DNA of 64,000 bases from Arthrobacter dokdonellae (GTDB taxonomy: Bacteria; Actinomycetota; Actinomycetes; Actinomycetales; Micrococcaceae). The stretch is from contig NZ_CP029642.1 in assembly GCF_003268655.1 (NCBI RefSeq), positions 2,232,001-2,296,000 of the forward strand. Reading direction: 5' to 3'. Position numbers and translations under genes: made by a program. Positions 43,040 through 54,250 of this stretch are shown piece by piece (the first letter of the stretch is position 1; each line of letters begins with the position of its first letter). The notes under the pieces were generated by a model, which had not been told where the DNA came from, made no database searches, and saw only the letters and a list, made by a program, of their open reading frames with translations.

Positions 43040-45113
43040 ACTGCTGCAATCCAACGCCATGGGCACCAGCCCCCGCCGCCTTGACGGCATCGCGAAGGTG
43101 CGGGGCACCGCGCCCTACGCCTACGAACACCAGGTGGACCACCCGGCGTACCTGTACCCGGTCCAGGCGGACATTGCGCTGGGCAAAGTCAGGCGCATCA
43201 CCACGGCCGCGGCGGAGGGACTGGACGGCGTGATAGCCGTGCTCACCCATCTGAACGCGCCGAGGCTGGCCCGGACCGACGACGCGGAGTATGCCGTCCT
43301 CCAGGGACCGCACGTCGGCTTCCGAGGCCAGTTCATTGGCGCGGTGATCGCGGAAACACCCGAAACCGCGCGCCACGCGGCCGGCCTGGTCGCCGTCGAA
43401 TACGAAAAGGCCGGTCACGACGCCCTGTTCACCCCGGACCATCCCGGGCAATACGCCCCCGAGGCGGCCAACGCCGGGTATGAGACAGACACCAGTGAAG
43501 GCGACGTTGAGGGCGCGCTGGCGGGCGCCGCCGTCGTCATTGACCATACGTACACCACGCCCAGTGAGTACAACAATCCCATGGAGCCGCACACCACGGT
43601 CGCGTCGTGGGACGGCGGACAGCTGACGCTGTACGACTCCACCCAGGGCGTCCATTCGGTCCGGCAGACCATGGCGCCGCTCTTTGGGCTGGATCCTGAA
43701 GACGTCCGGGTTGTCGCACCCCACGTGGGCGGCGGTTTCGGGTCCAAGGGCCTTCCGCACGCGCACGTGGTCCTGGCCGCCCTCGCGGCGCAGTGCAGCA
43801 ACGGCCGCCCGGTCAAATTTGCCCTGACGCGCCAGCAGATGTTTTCGCTCGCCGGCTATCGGACGCCCACGGTCCAGCATGTGCGGTTGGGCGCGGATGC
43901 CGACGGCAGGCTTACCGCCATTTCGCAGGAGGTGGTGGAGCAGACGTCCAAAATCAAGGAGTTCGCGGAGCAGTCCGCGGTGCCGTCGCGAATGATGTAT
44001 GCAGCGCCGAACCGGTTGACCACGCACCGCCTGGTCCCGCTGGATGTCCCCATCCCGTCGTGGATGCGCGCGCCGGGGGAGTGTCCGGGCATGTTTGGTC
44101 CGGAAGTGGCCATGGACGAGCTCGCAGAGGCCTGCGGGCTGGACCCCGTTGAGCTGCGCGCGCGCAACGAGCCGGAGCGTGATCCGGACTCCGGAAAGCC
44201 ATTCTCCAGCCGCCACCTGCTGGCCTGTTTCACCCAGGGCGCCGAGCGGTTTGGCTGGCACCGGCGCCCAGCGACACCCCGGAGCCTGCTGGTGGATGGC
44301 TGGTGGGTGGGCCTGGGCACTGCCAGCTCGACGTACCCGTTCTACCGCAACCCCGGCAATGCCGCTCGAATCTCCTTCGGCAGCGACGGCATCTACACGG
44401 TCCAGATCGGTGCGGCGGATCTGGGCACCGGCACCTGGACCACCCTGACCCAGATTGCGGCGGATGCGCTGGGCTGTCCCATGGATGAGGTCCGCCTTGA
44501 CATCGGGGACACGTCCCTGCCCGTAGCCAGCGTGGCGGGGGGCTCCTCGGGCACGGCAAGCTGGGGCGGGACGATCATCGCCGCGGCCGATGCCTTCCGG
44601 AAGGAGCACGGTGACAGTCCTGCAGCCGGCGTCGAAACGCAGGCGCAGGCGCCGGAAGATCCCGACAGCGAACGCTATGCGATGCATTCCTTTGGTGCCC
44701 AGTTCGCCGAGGTCAGGGTGAACGCGGACACCGGCGAGGTCCGGGTCGCCCGGATGCTAGGCGTGTTTTCTGCCGGGCGCATCATCAATCCGCGCACCGC
44801 ACGCTCACAGTTCATTGGTGGAATGACCATGGGAATCGGCATGGCCCTGCATGAGGCGGGCATCATGGATGCCCGGTTCGGCAGCATCATGAACCACGAC
44901 CTCGCCGAGTACCACATCCCCGCCAACGCCGACATTCTCGACGTCGATGCCGGCTGGCTCGATGAAGCCGACCATCGGGCCGGCGCGCTTGGCGCCAGGG
45001 GTATCGGTGAAATCGGCATCGTCGGAGCGGCGGCGGCGATCGCGAACGCGACCTACAACGCGACGGGGATCAGGATACGGGACCTGCCGCTCACCCCTGA
45101 CAAGTTCCTCTGA
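43032..45113 (+). CDS. Molybdenum hydroxylase, molybdopterin subunit (PaoC/YagR type)
   Basis: A 693-residue catalytic subunit. Molybdenum-cofactor segments include GGGFGSKG, the APGECPGMFGPEVAMDELA region, GGSSGTASWGG and the catalytic glutamate in GARGIGEIGIVGAAAAI near the C-terminus. The family oxidises aldehydes or aromatic heterocycles with water as oxygen donor; E. coli PaoABC oxidises aromatic aldehydes. No molybdenum-insertion chaperone (PaoD/XdhC) is found beside it. The three genes overlap and form an operon starting at 41484. Confidence 0.9.
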   Translation: MSELLQSNAMGTSPRRLDGIAKVRGTAPYAYEHQVDHPAYLYPVQADIALGKVRRITTAAAEGLDGVIAVLTHLNAPRLARTDDAEYAVLQGPHVGFRGQFIGAVIAETPETARHAAGLVAVEYEKAGHDALFTPDHPGQYAPEAANAGYETDTSEGDVEGALAGAAVVIDHTYTTPSEYNNPMEPHTTVASWDGGQLTLYDSTQGVHSVRQTMAPLFGLDPEDVRVVAPHVGGGFGSKGLPHAHVVLAALAAQCSNGRPVKFALTRQQMFSLAGYRTPTVQHVRLGADADGRLTAISQEVVEQTSKIKEFAEQSAVPSRMMYAAPNRLTTHRLVPLDVPIPSWMRAPGECPGMFGPEVAMDELAEACGLDPVELRARNEPERDPDSGKPFSSRHLLACFTQGAERFGWHRRPATPRSLLVDGWWVGLGTASSTYPFYRNPGNAARISFGSDGIYTVQIGAADLGTGTWTTLTQIAADALGCPMDEVRLDIGDTSLPVASVAGGSSGTASWGGTIIAAADAFRKEHGDSPAAGVETQAQAPEDPDSERYAMHSFGAQFAEVRVNADTGEVRVARMLGVFSAGRIINPRTARSQFIGGMTMGIGMALHEAGIMDARFGSIMNHDLAEYHIPANADILDVDAGWLDEADHRAGALGARGIGEIGIVGAAAAIANATYNATGIRIRDLPLTPDKFL

Positions 45114-45283
45114 CCGTGTCCTCCCCGGAAAGGACAAGCCTTCCCTCGAAAGGACGCCACGCCCGAAATGGCAAAAAGGGTCGGCATGGGTGAGTAGGGT
45201 TGGTGTCACCGGTCGTGGTGGCGGGCGTCGGTCGCCCCGGTGCCCGCGACGCGACCTCAACAGCAGCAGCCTCAGGAGGACCC

Positions 45284-47530
45284 ATGGAAGTTTGGCCCGG
45301 AAACGCATACCCGCTGGGAGCCTCGTTTGACGGGACGGGCACGAACTTTGCCTTGTTTAGCGAGCAGGCCGAAAGGGTGGAGCTGTGCCTCCTGGCGGAC
45401 GACCGTTCGGAAACGCACATCGAAGTGACTGAAGTGGACGGGTATATTTGGCACTGCTATCTGCCGCAGGTCCAGCCCGGTCAGAAATACGGCTACCGTG
45501 TGCACGGCCCCTACGAGCCCGAACATGGCCAACGGTTCAACGGCAACAAGCTTCTCCTTGACCCGTACGCCAAATCCATTCACGGACAAATAGACTGGGA
45601 CCCCGCGCTCTTCTCCTATGACTTCGGCGATCCGGACTCCCGCAATGACAGCGACTCGGCGCCGCACACGATGTACAGCGTGGTCATCAGCCCCTTCTTT
45701 GAGTGGGACGGCGACCGCCAACTGCACATTCCCTACCACGAAACCGTCATCTACGAGGCCCACGTCAAGGGCCTGACCGAGCTGCACCCAGAGGTCCCGG
45801 AGGAGCAGCGCGGAACGTATGCCGGCGTCGCCCACCCGGCCGTGATCGAGCACTTCAAAAAACTCGGAATCACGGCGGTGGAGCTCATGCCCGTCCACCA
45901 GTTCGTCAACGACGGCACACTCGTGGAGAAGGGTTTGAACAACTACTGGGGGTACAACACCATTGGTTTCTTCGCACCCCAGAACACCTACAGCTCGGAT
46001 GGCGACGCCGGGCACCAGGTCCAGGAATTCAAGGCCATGGTCCGGGACCTGCACCGGGCGGGCATCGAAGTCATCCTTGACGTGGTGTACAACCACACGG
46101 CCGAAGGCAACCACCTGGGCCCCACCTTGTCGTTCAAGGGCATCGACAACGCGGCCTACTACCGCCTGGTCGACGACGACCTGAAGCACTACATGGACTA
46201 CACCGGAACCGGGAATTCACTCAACGTCCGGCACCCCCATTCCCTGCAACTGCTCATGGACTCGCTGCGGTACTGGGTCACGGACATGCACGTGGACGGA
46301 TTCCGGTTTGACCTCGCCTCCACCCTGGCCCGCGAGTTCTACGACGTCGACAAGCTCTCCACATTCTTCGAACTGATACAACAGGACCCGATCGTCTCCC
46401 AGGTCAAGCTCATTGCTGAGCCGTGGGACGTTGGACCGGGCGGCTACCAGGTGGGCAACTTCCCGCCGCAGTGGACCGAATGGAACGGTCAATACCGGGA
46501 CACGGTCCGTGACTTTTGGCGTGGTGAGCCGTCCACGCTCGGCGAGTTCGCCTCGCGCCTGACGGGCTCGGCCGATTTGTACGAAAGCTCCGGCCGGCGG
46601 CCCGTGGCGTCCATCAACTTCGTCACTGCCCACGACGGATTCACACTGCGCGACCTCGTGTCCTACAACGACAAGCACAATGAAGCCAATGGTGAGGACA
46701 ACAACGACGGCGAGTCCCACAACCGCTCCTGGAACTGTGGCGTGGAAGGCGACTCCGACGACGACGCCGTCCTCGCGCTGCGTGCCCGCCAGCAGCGCAA
46801 CTTCATCGCCACACTTCTGCTCTCGCAGGGAGTCCCGATGCTCCTGCACGGCGACGAGCTCAGCCGCACCCAGCAGGGAAACAACAACTCCTACTGCCAG
46901 GACTCCGAGCTCAGCTGGGTGCACTGGGACGCCATGGACCAGCCGCTGGTGGAATTCACCGCGGTGGTCAACAAGATCCGGCACGATCACCCCACGTTCC
47001 GGCGCAGCCGCTTCTTCGACGGCCGGCCAGTAGTCCGTGGCGAGGGCGAAAAGCTTCCTGACATCGTTTGGCTCAAACCCGACGGCACGGAGATGCGTCC
47101 CGACGACTGGGACAGCGGGTTCGGCCGGACCATCGGCGTGTTCTACAACGGGGACGGCATCCGGGAACAGGATTCCCGCGGCCGGCGGATCACCGACGAC
47201 AGCTTCCTCATGGGCTTCAACGCCCATGTCGACAGCGTGGACTTCCAGCTCCCGGGAGAGGAATATTCGCCGTTCTGGGAAATTCTGGTTGACACCGCCG
47301 ACGGCGACGACGCCGAACCGCTCAAGGCCGGATCCGTGCTCACACTGGAAGCGAAGTCCCTCGTCGTGCTGCGCGCCTACTCGGGTCCGGAGGCCGAGGT
47401 GGACTACTCGGCCGCCGCGTCCATGGCCGCCATGGCTTCCGATGAGGACGACGCCGACGCCACCGACGGGACCGGGGCGGCCCAGCCGTCGGGCGCACCG
47501 GCCGGAACCGCGAAGGCCACGTCTCCGTGA
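45284..47530 (+). CDS. glgX: Glycogen debranching enzyme GlgX/TreX
   Basis: A 748-residue glycoside hydrolase family 13 isoamylase-type enzyme that removes alpha-1,6 branches from glycogen. A CBM48-type N-terminus ([20 protein letters not shown]) precedes the barrel. Conserved regions: [16 protein letters not shown] with the nucleophile Asp, IAEPWD with the acid Glu, and FVTAHDGF. The last 60 residues are acidic and disordered. ATG 45284 with AGGAGGA ahead; 170 bases separate it from the hydroxylase operon. It overlaps TreY by 4 bases and supplies linear maltooligosaccharides for trehalose synthesis. Confidence 0.94.
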   Translation: MEVWPGNAYPLGASFDGTGTNFALFSEQAERVELCLLADDRSETHIEVTEVDGYIWHCYLPQVQPGQKYGYRVHGPYEPEHGQRFNGNKLLLDPYAKSIHGQIDWDPALFSYDFGDPDSRNDSDSAPHTMYSVVISPFFEWDGDRQLHIPYHETVIYEAHVKGLTELHPEVPEEQRGTYAGVAHPAVIEHFKKLGITAVELMPVHQFVNDGTLVEKGLNNYWGYNTIGFFAPQNTYSSDGDAGHQVQEFKAMVRDLHRAGIEVILDVVYNHTAEGNHLGPTLSFKGIDNAAYYRLVDDDLKHYMDYTGTGNSLNVRHPHSLQLLMDSLRYWVTDMHVDGFRFDLASTLAREFYDVDKLSTFFELIQQDPIVSQVKLIAEPWDVGPGGYQVGNFPPQWTEWNGQYRDTVRDFWRGEPSTLGEFASRLTGSADLYESSGRRPVASINFVTAHDGFTLRDLVSYNDKHNEANGEDNNDGESHNRSWNCGVEGDSDDDAVLALRARQQRNFIATLLLSQGVPMLLHGDELSRTQQGNNNSYCQDSELSWVHWDAMDQPLVEFTAVVNKIRHDHPTFRRSRFFDGRPVVRGEGEKLPDIVWLKPDGTEMRPDDWDSGFGRTIGVFYNGDGIREQDSRGRRITDDSFLMGFNAHVDSVDFQLPGEEYSPFWEILVDTADGDDAEPLKAGSVLTLEAKSLVVLRAYSGPEAEVDYSAAASMAAMASDEDDADATDGTGAAQPSGAPAGTAKATSP

Positions 47531-49881
47531 GGACCCCGGTTTCGACGTACCGGCTGCAGGTCAACGCGGACTTCACCCTTTGGGACGCGGCCGGGACCGT
47601 GCCCTATTTGAAGTCTCTCGGCGTGGACTGGATCTACCTTTCGCCGATCCTGACGGCCGAAAGGGGCTCCACCCACGGCTACGACGTCACAGACCCCTCC
47701 GCCGTCGATCCGGAGCGCGGCGGCCCCGAGGGGCTGCTGGCTGTTTCCCGGGCGGCCCGCGAAGCGGGACTGGGGATTCTCGTGGACATCGTTCCCAACC
47801 ATGTGGGCGTGGCCACCCCGTCGCAAAACCCCTGGTGGTGGTCCCTGCTGAAGGAAGGCAGGGCCTCGCCCTACGCCCAGGCCTTCGACGTTGACTGGGA
47901 AGCCGGCAACGGCCGCGTCCGGATCCCGATCCTGGGCGACGACTCCGACCTGGATGCCCTGGAGGTCAAGGACGGACAGCTGACGTACCACGAGCACAGC
48001 TTTCCGCTCGCCGCGGGCAGTTACACGCGCGGCGACGATCCACGCACGGTGCACGGACGCCAGAACTACGAACTCATCGGCTGGCGCCGTGCCGACAACG
48101 AGTTGAACTACCGGCGCTTCTTCGCCGTCAATTCGCTCGCCGGCATCCGCGTGGAAGTCCCCGAGGTGTTCGACGGCGCGCACGTGGAGATCCTCCGCTG
48201 GTTCCGGGAAGGGCTGGTCGACGGATTGCGGATTGACCATCCGGACGGCCTGGCCTGCCCTGAGAGCTACCTTCGCAGGCTGCGCGAGGCCACGGGCGGC
48301 CGCTACCTGCTGATCGAGAAGATACTCGAGCCGGGGGAGACCCTCCCCGCTACCTTCGACTGTGAGGGAACCACCGGCTACGACGCCCTGGCGGACGTGG
48401 ACCGGGTCCTGGTCGATGCCCGCGGCCAGGTGGGGCTCGACGCCCTGGATGCCGGGCTGCGCGGCGGCGCGCCGGCCGACTACGGGCAGATGATCCATGG
48501 CACCAAGCGCCGGGTCACCGACGGCATCCTGCACTCGGAAGTGCTGCGGCTGGCCCGCCTGGTGCCTTCCAGCGCCGGCCTGAGCCAGAAGGATTCCGCG
48601 GACGCGCTTTCTGAAATCATTGCCGCGATGCCTGTCTACCGCACCTACCTGCCGCACGGACGGCACGTCCTGAGGGAAGCGTGCGCGGCCGCGGCCCGCC
48701 GACGGCCGGCCCTGAAGGCTGCGGTAAATCAGCTGCTCCCGCTCCTGCTGAACGCAGGCACGGACGACGGCGGCGAGCTCGGGCGGCGCTTTCAGCAGAC
48801 CTCCGGCATGGTCATGGCCAAGGGCGTGGAGGACACCGCTTTTTTCCGGTACACCCGGCTGGGGAGCCTCACCGAGGTGGGGGCCGATCCGACCGAGTTC
48901 GCCCTCGAGCCGGATGGATTCCACGCACGGATGAGCCGCCGCCTGGGCGGTCTTCCACTGTCCATGACGACGCTGAGCACCCACGACACCAAGCGCAGCG
49001 AGGATACCCGGGCCAGGATCTCCGTGCTGGCCGAGCTGGCGCCGGAATGGGAGCGCACCCTGGACAGGCTGCAGCAGCTGGCGCCGTTGCCGGACGGCCC
49101 GTTTGCCAACCTCCTGTGGCAGTCCGTCGCCGGGGTCTGGCCGGCGGACCGGGGACGGCTGCAGTCCTACGCGCAGAAGGCGGCACGGGAAGCGGGCAAC
49201 TCAACGAACTGGACCGACCCGGACCCTGGCTTTGAGGCGAGCGTTGCCTCCGCCGTCGACGCTGCCTTCGACAACGACGACGTGCGTCGGGAACTGGATT
49301 CCCTGGTTTCACTGCTGGAGCCCTACGGGGCATCCAACGCCCTCGCGGCGAAGCTGGTGCAGCTGACCATGCCCGGGGTGCCGGATGTGTATCAGGGCAC
49401 TGAATTCTGGGACCGGTCCCTGACTGACCCGGACAACCGCCGGCCTGTCGATTTCGCCGCGCGCCGCCGCGCGCTTCAGGAACTCGATTCGGGTGGGCGC
49501 CCTGCGTCGCCCAGAGCCGATTCGGCCAAATTGCTGGTCACCTCGCGGGCGCTGCGGCTGCGCCGCGACCGTCCCGGGCTGTTCGCCGGCTATGCGCCTG
49601 TTGCGGCGACGGGTGCGGCCGCGGTGCACCTGCTCGGGTTCGATCGTGGGAGCACACCGGGCCACGGGGCCTTGACGCTGGTGACGCGCCTGCCCAGACG
49701 CCTGGAACAAGACGGCGGCTGGCAGGACACCGCCGTCACCTTCGACGCGGAAATGACTGATGAGTTGACCGGCAGGACCTTTGGTCCGGGCGAGTCAGCC
49801 GTGGCCGACATCATGAATGACTACCCCGTGGCCCTCCTCGCCCCTGCGGGCAAGCGCGGAGACGGGGGATGGACAAAATAG
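47527..49881 (+). CDS. treY: Maltooligosyl trehalose synthase
   Basis: A 784-residue GH13 enzyme that converts the reducing-end glucose of a maltodextrin into a trehalosyl unit by intramolecular transglycosylation. Visible motifs: [20 protein letters not shown] at the N-terminus, [20 protein letters not shown] (nucleophile), [10 protein letters not shown] (acid) and [10 protein letters not shown]. Length is typical of actinobacterial TreY. GTG 47527 overlaps the GlgX stop; TreZ follows after 46 bases. Works with GlgX and TreZ. Confidence 0.94.
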   Translation: MRTPVSTYRLQVNADFTLWDAAGTVPYLKSLGVDWIYLSPILTAERGSTHGYDVTDPSAVDPERGGPEGLLAVSRAAREAGLGILVDIVPNHVGVATPSQNPWWWSLLKEGRASPYAQAFDVDWEAGNGRVRIPILGDDSDLDALEVKDGQLTYHEHSFPLAAGSYTRGDDPRTVHGRQNYELIGWRRADNELNYRRFFAVNSLAGIRVEVPEVFDGAHVEILRWFREGLVDGLRIDHPDGLACPESYLRRLREATGGRYLLIEKILEPGETLPATFDCEGTTGYDALADVDRVLVDARGQVGLDALDAGLRGGAPADYGQMIHGTKRRVTDGILHSEVLRLARLVPSSAGLSQKDSADALSEIIAAMPVYRTYLPHGRHVLREACAAAARRRPALKAAVNQLLPLLLNAGTDDGGELGRRFQQTSGMVMAKGVEDTAFFRYTRLGSLTEVGADPTEFALEPDGFHARMSRRLGGLPLSMTTLSTHDTKRSEDTRARISVLAELAPEWERTLDRLQQLAPLPDGPFANLLWQSVAGVWPADRGRLQSYAQKAAREAGNSTNWTDPDPGFEASVASAVDAAFDNDDVRRELDSLVSLLEPYGASNALAAKLVQLTMPGVPDVYQGTEFWDRSLTDPDNRRPVDFAARRRALQELDSGGRPASPRADSAKLLVTSRALRLRRDRPGLFAGYAPVAATGAAAVHLLGFDRGSTPGHGALTLVTRLPRRLEQDGGWQDTAVTFDAEMTDELTGRTFGPGESAVADIMNDYPVALLAPAGKRGDGGWTK

Positions 49882-49927
49882 CGGGAAGTGTGGAACTGCG
49901 AACCACGGAAGGCGAGGGAATGGTGAC

Positions 49928-51709
49928 ATGACGTTGCATGGACAGGGAACCGGACGCTTTGACCTCTGGGCGCCCGAAGCGGAAACGGTCACGCTTGTGG
50001 CCGCGGGCCGGAAGCATCCCATGAGCCGCCGCGCGGGCGATGCGGCCGGCAACGAGGGATGGTGGACGGCGGCCGATGCGCCGGCCGGGGAAGAAGTCGA
50101 CTACGGCTACCTGCTGGATGCGGAGACCACACCCCTGCCGGACCCCCGGTCCCGGCGCCAGCCCAGGGGCGTCCACGACCTCTCACGGACCTTCGACCCG
50201 TCCGTCCACAGCTGGAAGGACGCGCGGTGGCGGGGCCGCCAGTTGGCCGGGGCAGTCATCTACGAACTGCATCTGGGCACCTTCACCTCCGAAGGCACAC
50301 TCGAGGCCGCCAGTGAAAGGTTGGGCTACCTGTCCGAGCTTGGCATCGACTTCGTGGAACTGCTTCCGGTCAACGGTTTCGACGGCACGCACAACTGGGG
50401 GTACGACGGCGTCCTCTGGTATGCGGTGCACGAAGCCTACGGCGGACCGGCGGCCTACCAGAAGTTCGTCGACGCCGCGCATGCGGCGGGAATCGGCGTC
50501 ATCCAGGACGTGGTGTACAACCACTTGGGCCCGAGCGGAAATTACCTGCCCCGCTTCGGTCCGTACCTGCTGCCGGGGGAGGGCAACACCTGGGGCGATT
50601 CCGTCAATCTTGATGGTCCCGGCTCGGACACCGTTCGCGGGTACATCCTTGACAACGCCGGCATGTGGTTGCGCGACTACCATGTGGACGGCCTTCGGCT
50701 TGACGCCGTCCACGCGTTCAAGGACGCCCGAGCCATGCGCCTGCTCGAGGAACTCGGAGCCCTCGCCGGCACCGTTTCGGCCGAAACCGGCCGTCCGGTG
50801 TCCATGATCGCGGAATCCGACCTCAACGACCCGCGGCTGGTCTACCCGCGAAACGTCAACGGTTATGGACTTGCCGGCCAGTGGAGCGACGACTTCCACC
50901 ACGCCGTGCACGCCAACGTCACCGGCGAGTCCGACGGGTACTACAGGGATTTCACAACGCTGGGCGCCCTGGCCAAGGTCCTGCAACGCGGGTTCTTCCA
51001 CGATGGCACCTACTCCAGCTTCCGCGGCCGGCACCACGGCCGCCCCATCGACCCCGCCCTGGTTGGGCCGGCAGCCCTGGTGGTGTGCAACCAAAACCAC
51101 GACCAGATCGGCAACCGTGCCGCCGGAGACAGGCCGTCGCAGACGTTGGGCTACGGGCAGCTGGCGCTTGCCGCCGTCGCCACGCTGATGTGTCCCTTCA
51201 CCCCAATGTTGTTCATGGGCGAGGAATTCGGTGCGAGCACCCCGTGGCAGTTCTTCACCTCCTTCGCTGACACGAAACTCGGGGAGGCCACCGCCGTGGG
51301 CAGGGTGAAGGAATTCGAACAGATGGGGTGGGATCCGGCAACCGTGCCCGACCCCCAGGACCCCCGGACCTTCACGCGGTCCAAGCTGAACTGGCCGGAG
51401 GCGGACGACGGCGACCACGCGCGATTGCTGGCGCTCTACCGGCGCTTGATCTCCCTGCGGCGGGCGAACCCGCAGCTGGTCCGCGCCGGTTTTGCCGGCA
51501 CGACGGTCGAGTTCAGTGAGCGGGACAAATGGCTTGTTCTCCATCGAGGCGGACTCTGCATCGCGTTCAACTTCTCCGCCGTTGCGCGCCCCGTCCCAGT
51601 CTCGGGATCCGCCCTGCTGTTGGCCACGGACGACGACATAGTTCCCACGCCCGGAAACGGCGCCGAAGGGCTCCAACTGCCCCCTTACAGCGCGGCAGTC
51701 GTTGCGTGA
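49928..51709 (+). CDS. treZ: Maltooligosyl trehalose trehalohydrolase
   Basis: A 593-residue GH13 hydrolase that releases trehalose from the chain end made by TreY. The N-terminal domain ([17 protein letters not shown]) is followed by the barrel with [24 protein letters not shown] (nucleophile), [10 protein letters not shown] (acid) and [11 protein letters not shown]. Start at ATG 49928 (GAGGGA about 9 bases ahead) instead of the longer open frame from 49817, which overlaps treY without family similarity. End of the glgX-treY-treZ operon. Confidence 0.94.
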   Translation: MTLHGQGTGRFDLWAPEAETVTLVAAGRKHPMSRRAGDAAGNEGWWTAADAPAGEEVDYGYLLDAETTPLPDPRSRRQPRGVHDLSRTFDPSVHSWKDARWRGRQLAGAVIYELHLGTFTSEGTLEAASERLGYLSELGIDFVELLPVNGFDGTHNWGYDGVLWYAVHEAYGGPAAYQKFVDAAHAAGIGVIQDVVYNHLGPSGNYLPRFGPYLLPGEGNTWGDSVNLDGPGSDTVRGYILDNAGMWLRDYHVDGLRLDAVHAFKDARAMRLLEELGALAGTVSAETGRPVSMIAESDLNDPRLVYPRNVNGYGLAGQWSDDFHHAVHANVTGESDGYYRDFTTLGALAKVLQRGFFHDGTYSSFRGRHHGRPIDPALVGPAALVVCNQNHDQIGNRAAGDRPSQTLGYGQLALAAVATLMCPFTPMLFMGEEFGASTPWQFFTSFADTKLGEATAVGRVKEFEQMGWDPATVPDPQDPRTFTRSKLNWPEADDGDHARLLALYRRLISLRRANPQLVRAGFAGTTVEFSERDKWLVLHRGGLCIAFNFSAVARPVPVSGSALLLATDDDIVPTPGNGAEGLQLPPYSAAVVA

Positions 51710-51805
51710 TCTCCCCCAATGGAAGAGCACGGGCATGTCGCGGGACTCCGGCCGCACCTGGCCATGCGGCTATGATCAGCCTTGTTTCCTACAGAAAAGA
51801 ATTCC

Positions 51806-52222
51806 GTGAGTCCACGCAAGAAGGAAGACGTCTTCAGCCGTTTCACCACGAAGACGTCGACCGCCCTTGGCCGTCCCCCCGTCTTTATCGGCGCGGTGGC
51901 CGTGCTTATCCTCTGGGCGGTCAGCGGGCCCCTTCTGGGCTTTTCCGACACCTGGCAGCTGCTCATCAACACCGGGACCACGATCGTGACCTTTCTGATG
52001 GTGTTCATCATTCAAAACACCCAGAACCGGGACAACCTCGCCATCAACCTCAAGCTCGATGCGTTGATGATGGAGCTGAAGGTCACCAACTCCAAGCTGT
52101 ACGGCGCGGAGGAAAACGGCGAGAAGGCCCTGCAGCGCCAGACCAGGAAGATTCGGGCCGAGGCGGACGAGCAGGACCCCGACACTCCTGACAACGCGCA
52201 CGGCGACGTGGTGGCCGGCTAG
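51806..52222 (+). CDS. Low-affinity iron permease family protein
   Basis: About 138 residues with two or three membrane segments (PPVFIGAVAVLILWAVSGPL then LLINTGTTIVTFLMVFIIQN, followed by TQNRDNLAINLKLDALMMEL), the layout of the Fet4-type low-affinity iron permease family in bacteria. These proteins are much shorter than yeast Fet4 and their transport activity is unproven. GTG 51806 is the preferred start; TTG 51782 is an alternative that adds eight residues. C-terminal tail is charged and disordered. Confidence 0.75.
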   Translation: MSPRKKEDVFSRFTTKTSTALGRPPVFIGAVAVLILWAVSGPLLGFSDTWQLLINTGTTIVTFLMVFIIQNTQNRDNLAINLKLDALMMELKVTNSKLYGAEENGEKALQRQTRKIRAEADEQDPDTPDNAHGDVVAG

Positions 52223-52229
52223 CCCGGCC
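52213..52229 (+). terminator. Hairpin at the iron permease stop
   Basis: GGCCGG, a CTAGC loop containing the stop codon and CCGGCC form a 6-base stem followed by TTT. A palindrome AAAGCTAGCTTT follows at 52238-52249 at the end of the convergent small gene. Confidence 0.5.
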
Positions 52230-52241
52230 TTTCCGCCAAAG

Positions 52242-52493
52242 CTAGCTTTCGAGCCCTTCGCCCGGCCCGGCCAAACGGTCAGCGTCGCCGAGACCGGCCT
52301 GCCCGCCCAATCCCGCGGGCCCCGGCGGGTGGGTGCCCATCAAGTCCTCGGGTTGCACGTCCAGCCGGGCGAGCAGCTCGGGGTCGCTGTCCGTGTCGAC
52401 AACGGCAGGGAGGTCCGCCTCCGCCTCGGCCGCCTTGCCGGCATCGCCTCGGGCAACCAGATAATCGATGATTTGCTGCTTGGTGTACTGCAT
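52242..52493 (-). CDS. Hypothetical 83-residue protein
   Basis: Starts at ATG 52493 with AGGAAG 5 bases ahead. A short helical N-terminus (MQYTKQQIIDYLVARGDAGK then AAEAEADLPAVVDTDSDPEL) precedes a Gly/Pro-rich tail. Small acidic proteins of this size are common in Arthrobacter stress regions; no domain is recognised. The copy 2 upstream element (52597-52630) lies 104 bases before its start, the same arrangement as for the membrane protein at 32594. Convergent with the iron permease gene. Confidence 0.55.
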   Translation of the reverse strand: MQYTKQQIIDYLVARGDAGKAAEAEADLPAVVDTDSDPELLARLDVQPEDLMGTHPPGPAGLGGQAGLGDADRLAGPGEGLES

Positions 52494-52596
52494 GACTGCT
52501 TCCTCTGTTCTTCGCCGGCCCGAAACCGTCCCTGTCAGTTGGCCGGGCCGTTGGCCCGCGCTGCTTGCTGGACGTGTTCCTGCCCCGTTTGCGAGC

Positions 52597-52630
52597 GGCA
52601 CCCACTGTTCTTCCTGCATCATAGCCCCGG
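52597..52630 (-). repeat. Conserved stress-gene upstream element, copy 2
   Basis: On the minus strand it reads CCGGGGCTATGATGCAGGAA and goes on to CAGTGGGTGCC, nearly identical to copy 1 at 32370-32404. Upstream of the 83-residue gene. Confidence 0.65.
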
Positions 52631-52698
52631 GGCAGCCCGGCTTGGGAAGAGTTTTCGACGATGACATATTCAGCTGCCCGCCCCCTGAAGGACGGACG

Positions 52699-52904
52699 TT
52701 GAAGCACGCCCACCGGAACGTCGTGGGGCGGGACTTCATGGGGGTCCATAAAATGCTGGACCCGCACATCCACGACGTTCGCCTCACCGCCGAGCACCTG
52801 GCGGCACTCGACTCGAGCTGGATCCGGTCACCGAGGACATGCTGATCGGCGTTAGTGCCATTCTTGAGCAATTCCACGCAGACAGGCAACGCGGCCATCG
52901 TTGA
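52699..52904 (+). pseudogene. Dps (DNA starvation ferritin) remnant with large internal deletion
   Basis: Two separated pieces of a Dps gene are recognisable. First LKHAHRNVVGRDFMGVHKML and DPHIHDVRLTAE, the helix-A ferroxidase region, in one frame. Then, after a deletion, [20 protein letters not shown] followed by HADRQRGHR and TGA at 52904, corresponding to the last helix, in another frame. The middle helices are missing and the final stretch, normally FQWFVRAHLE, is cut. Cannot form the 12-mer cage. Confidence 0.7.
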
Positions 52905-52942
52905 AAGCGTTGAGCACGTCCCGGCCATCAGCAGGAGGGCGC

Positions 52943-54160
52943 ATGACTCATCACAGCAAGCCCCTTCCCGGCACACCGTCCTCGCAGCCGCCCTCGCTGG
53001 AGGAAGCGACGGAGCCCGACCAGCATGGTCCGGAGCTCGTCTCACCGACCGGCACGCCCACGGGCGAACCGGAAGGTTCCAGAAGCCAGTCCGGGGACTA
53101 CCTGACCACGGCCCAGGCTGCGCGGCTGATGGACACGGACCATTCGCTCAAGGCCGGCCGCCGCGGACCCATCCTGCTGCAGGACCACCACCTGCGGGAA
53201 AAGATCATCCACTTTGACCATGAGCGCATCCCGGAGTGTGTCGTGCATGCCCGCGGCGCCGGCGCGCACGGCGTCTTCCAGTCGTATGGCACCCGGACCG
53301 GGCTGACCCGGGCGGGGTACTTGGCCGCGGACGTGGAAACTCCAGTCTTTGTCCGCTTCTCCACCGTCGTGGAATCCCGCGGTTCGGCCGACGTCGTCCG
53401 GGAAACATGTGGTTTCGCCGTCAAGTTTTACACGGACGAGGGAACCTTTGACTTGGTGGGCAACAACATTTCCGTCTTCTTCATTCAGGACGCCATCAAG
53501 TTCCCCGATGTTGTCCACGCGGCGAAGCCCCCTCCGGACAGGGAGATACCGCAGGCCCAAAGCGCCCATGACACCTTCTGGGATTTCGTTTCGCTGCACA
53601 CCGAGGCCCAGGCGCACACCCTGTGGTTCATGGCAGACCGGGGCATTCCCCGGTCCTTCCGCATGATGGAAGGATTCGGGGTCCAGACCTTCCGCCTGGG
53701 CAACGGGGAGGGCGAATTGTCCTTGGTCAAGTTCCATTGGAAGCCTGCCTTGGGCGTGCATTCGCTGGTTTGGGAGGAGGCCCAGATTGTGAACGGCATG
53801 GATCCGGACTTCCACCGCCGCGATCTGGCGGACGCCATCGAATCCGGCAATTTTCCATCCTGGGAACTGGGCGTTCAAGTCTTCCCCGACACCGGGGACG
53901 AGAGCGACCATTTCTCCCAGGCCACGTTGTTCTACCGCAGCCTGTCTGCCACGGAGCAGGACCACGTGGTTCAGGCGTACACCTTTGAACTGGGCAAGTG
54001 TTATGAACAGGTCGTCCGCGAAAGGCAGTTGGTGGCACTGGCCAACATCGACGCGGCAGCGCCGGGAATAGTGCAGGGAAATCCGGAGGAGGTTGTTGCG
54101 CAGCTGGGCACCCTCTTGGCGGCACACTGTGTCTGGGAGAGGCACGCGCCGGGGGAGTAG
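52943..54160 (+). CDS. Catalase (HPII-like) with internal deletion, probably inactive
   Basis: A 405-residue haem catalase derivative. The N-terminus ([40 protein letters not shown] with the catalytic His) and middle ([39 protein letters not shown]) match large KatE/HPII-type catalases. At [20 protein letters not shown] the sequence jumps in frame from the centre to the near-C-terminal [20 protein letters not shown]. The roughly 160-residue part carrying the proximal haem ligand Tyr (LFSYxDTQ) and the C-terminal flavodoxin-like domain of HPII are absent. Start ATG 52943 has AGGAGG ahead. Haem catalysis is unlikely. Confidence 0.8.
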   Translation: MTHHSKPLPGTPSSQPPSLEEATEPDQHGPELVSPTGTPTGEPEGSRSQSGDYLTTAQAARLMDTDHSLKAGRRGPILLQDHHLREKIIHFDHERIPECVVHARGAGAHGVFQSYGTRTGLTRAGYLAADVETPVFVRFSTVVESRGSADVVRETCGFAVKFYTDEGTFDLVGNNISVFFIQDAIKFPDVVHAAKPPPDREIPQAQSAHDTFWDFVSLHTEAQAHTLWFMADRGIPRSFRMMEGFGVQTFRLGNGEGELSLVKFHWKPALGVHSLVWEEAQIVNGMDPDFHRRDLADAIESGNFPSWELGVQVFPDTGDESDHFSQATLFYRSLSATEQDHVVQAYTFELGKCYEQVVRERQLVALANIDAAAPGIVQGNPEEVVAQLGTLLAAHCVWERHAPGE

Positions 54161-54250
54161 GCGTCGACGGGCGCGGTCCGCGGCGCCTGTCCAGTCACGC
54201 TCAAGCAGCGTAGGCTCGACTGATCAGCAGCACAACCAAGGAGGACTGTC

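Noticed and set aside
42182..44687. Large minus-strand frames opposite the molybdenum hydroxylase genes
   Set aside because: Shadow frames. The plus strand carries all cofactor motifs of the three subunits.
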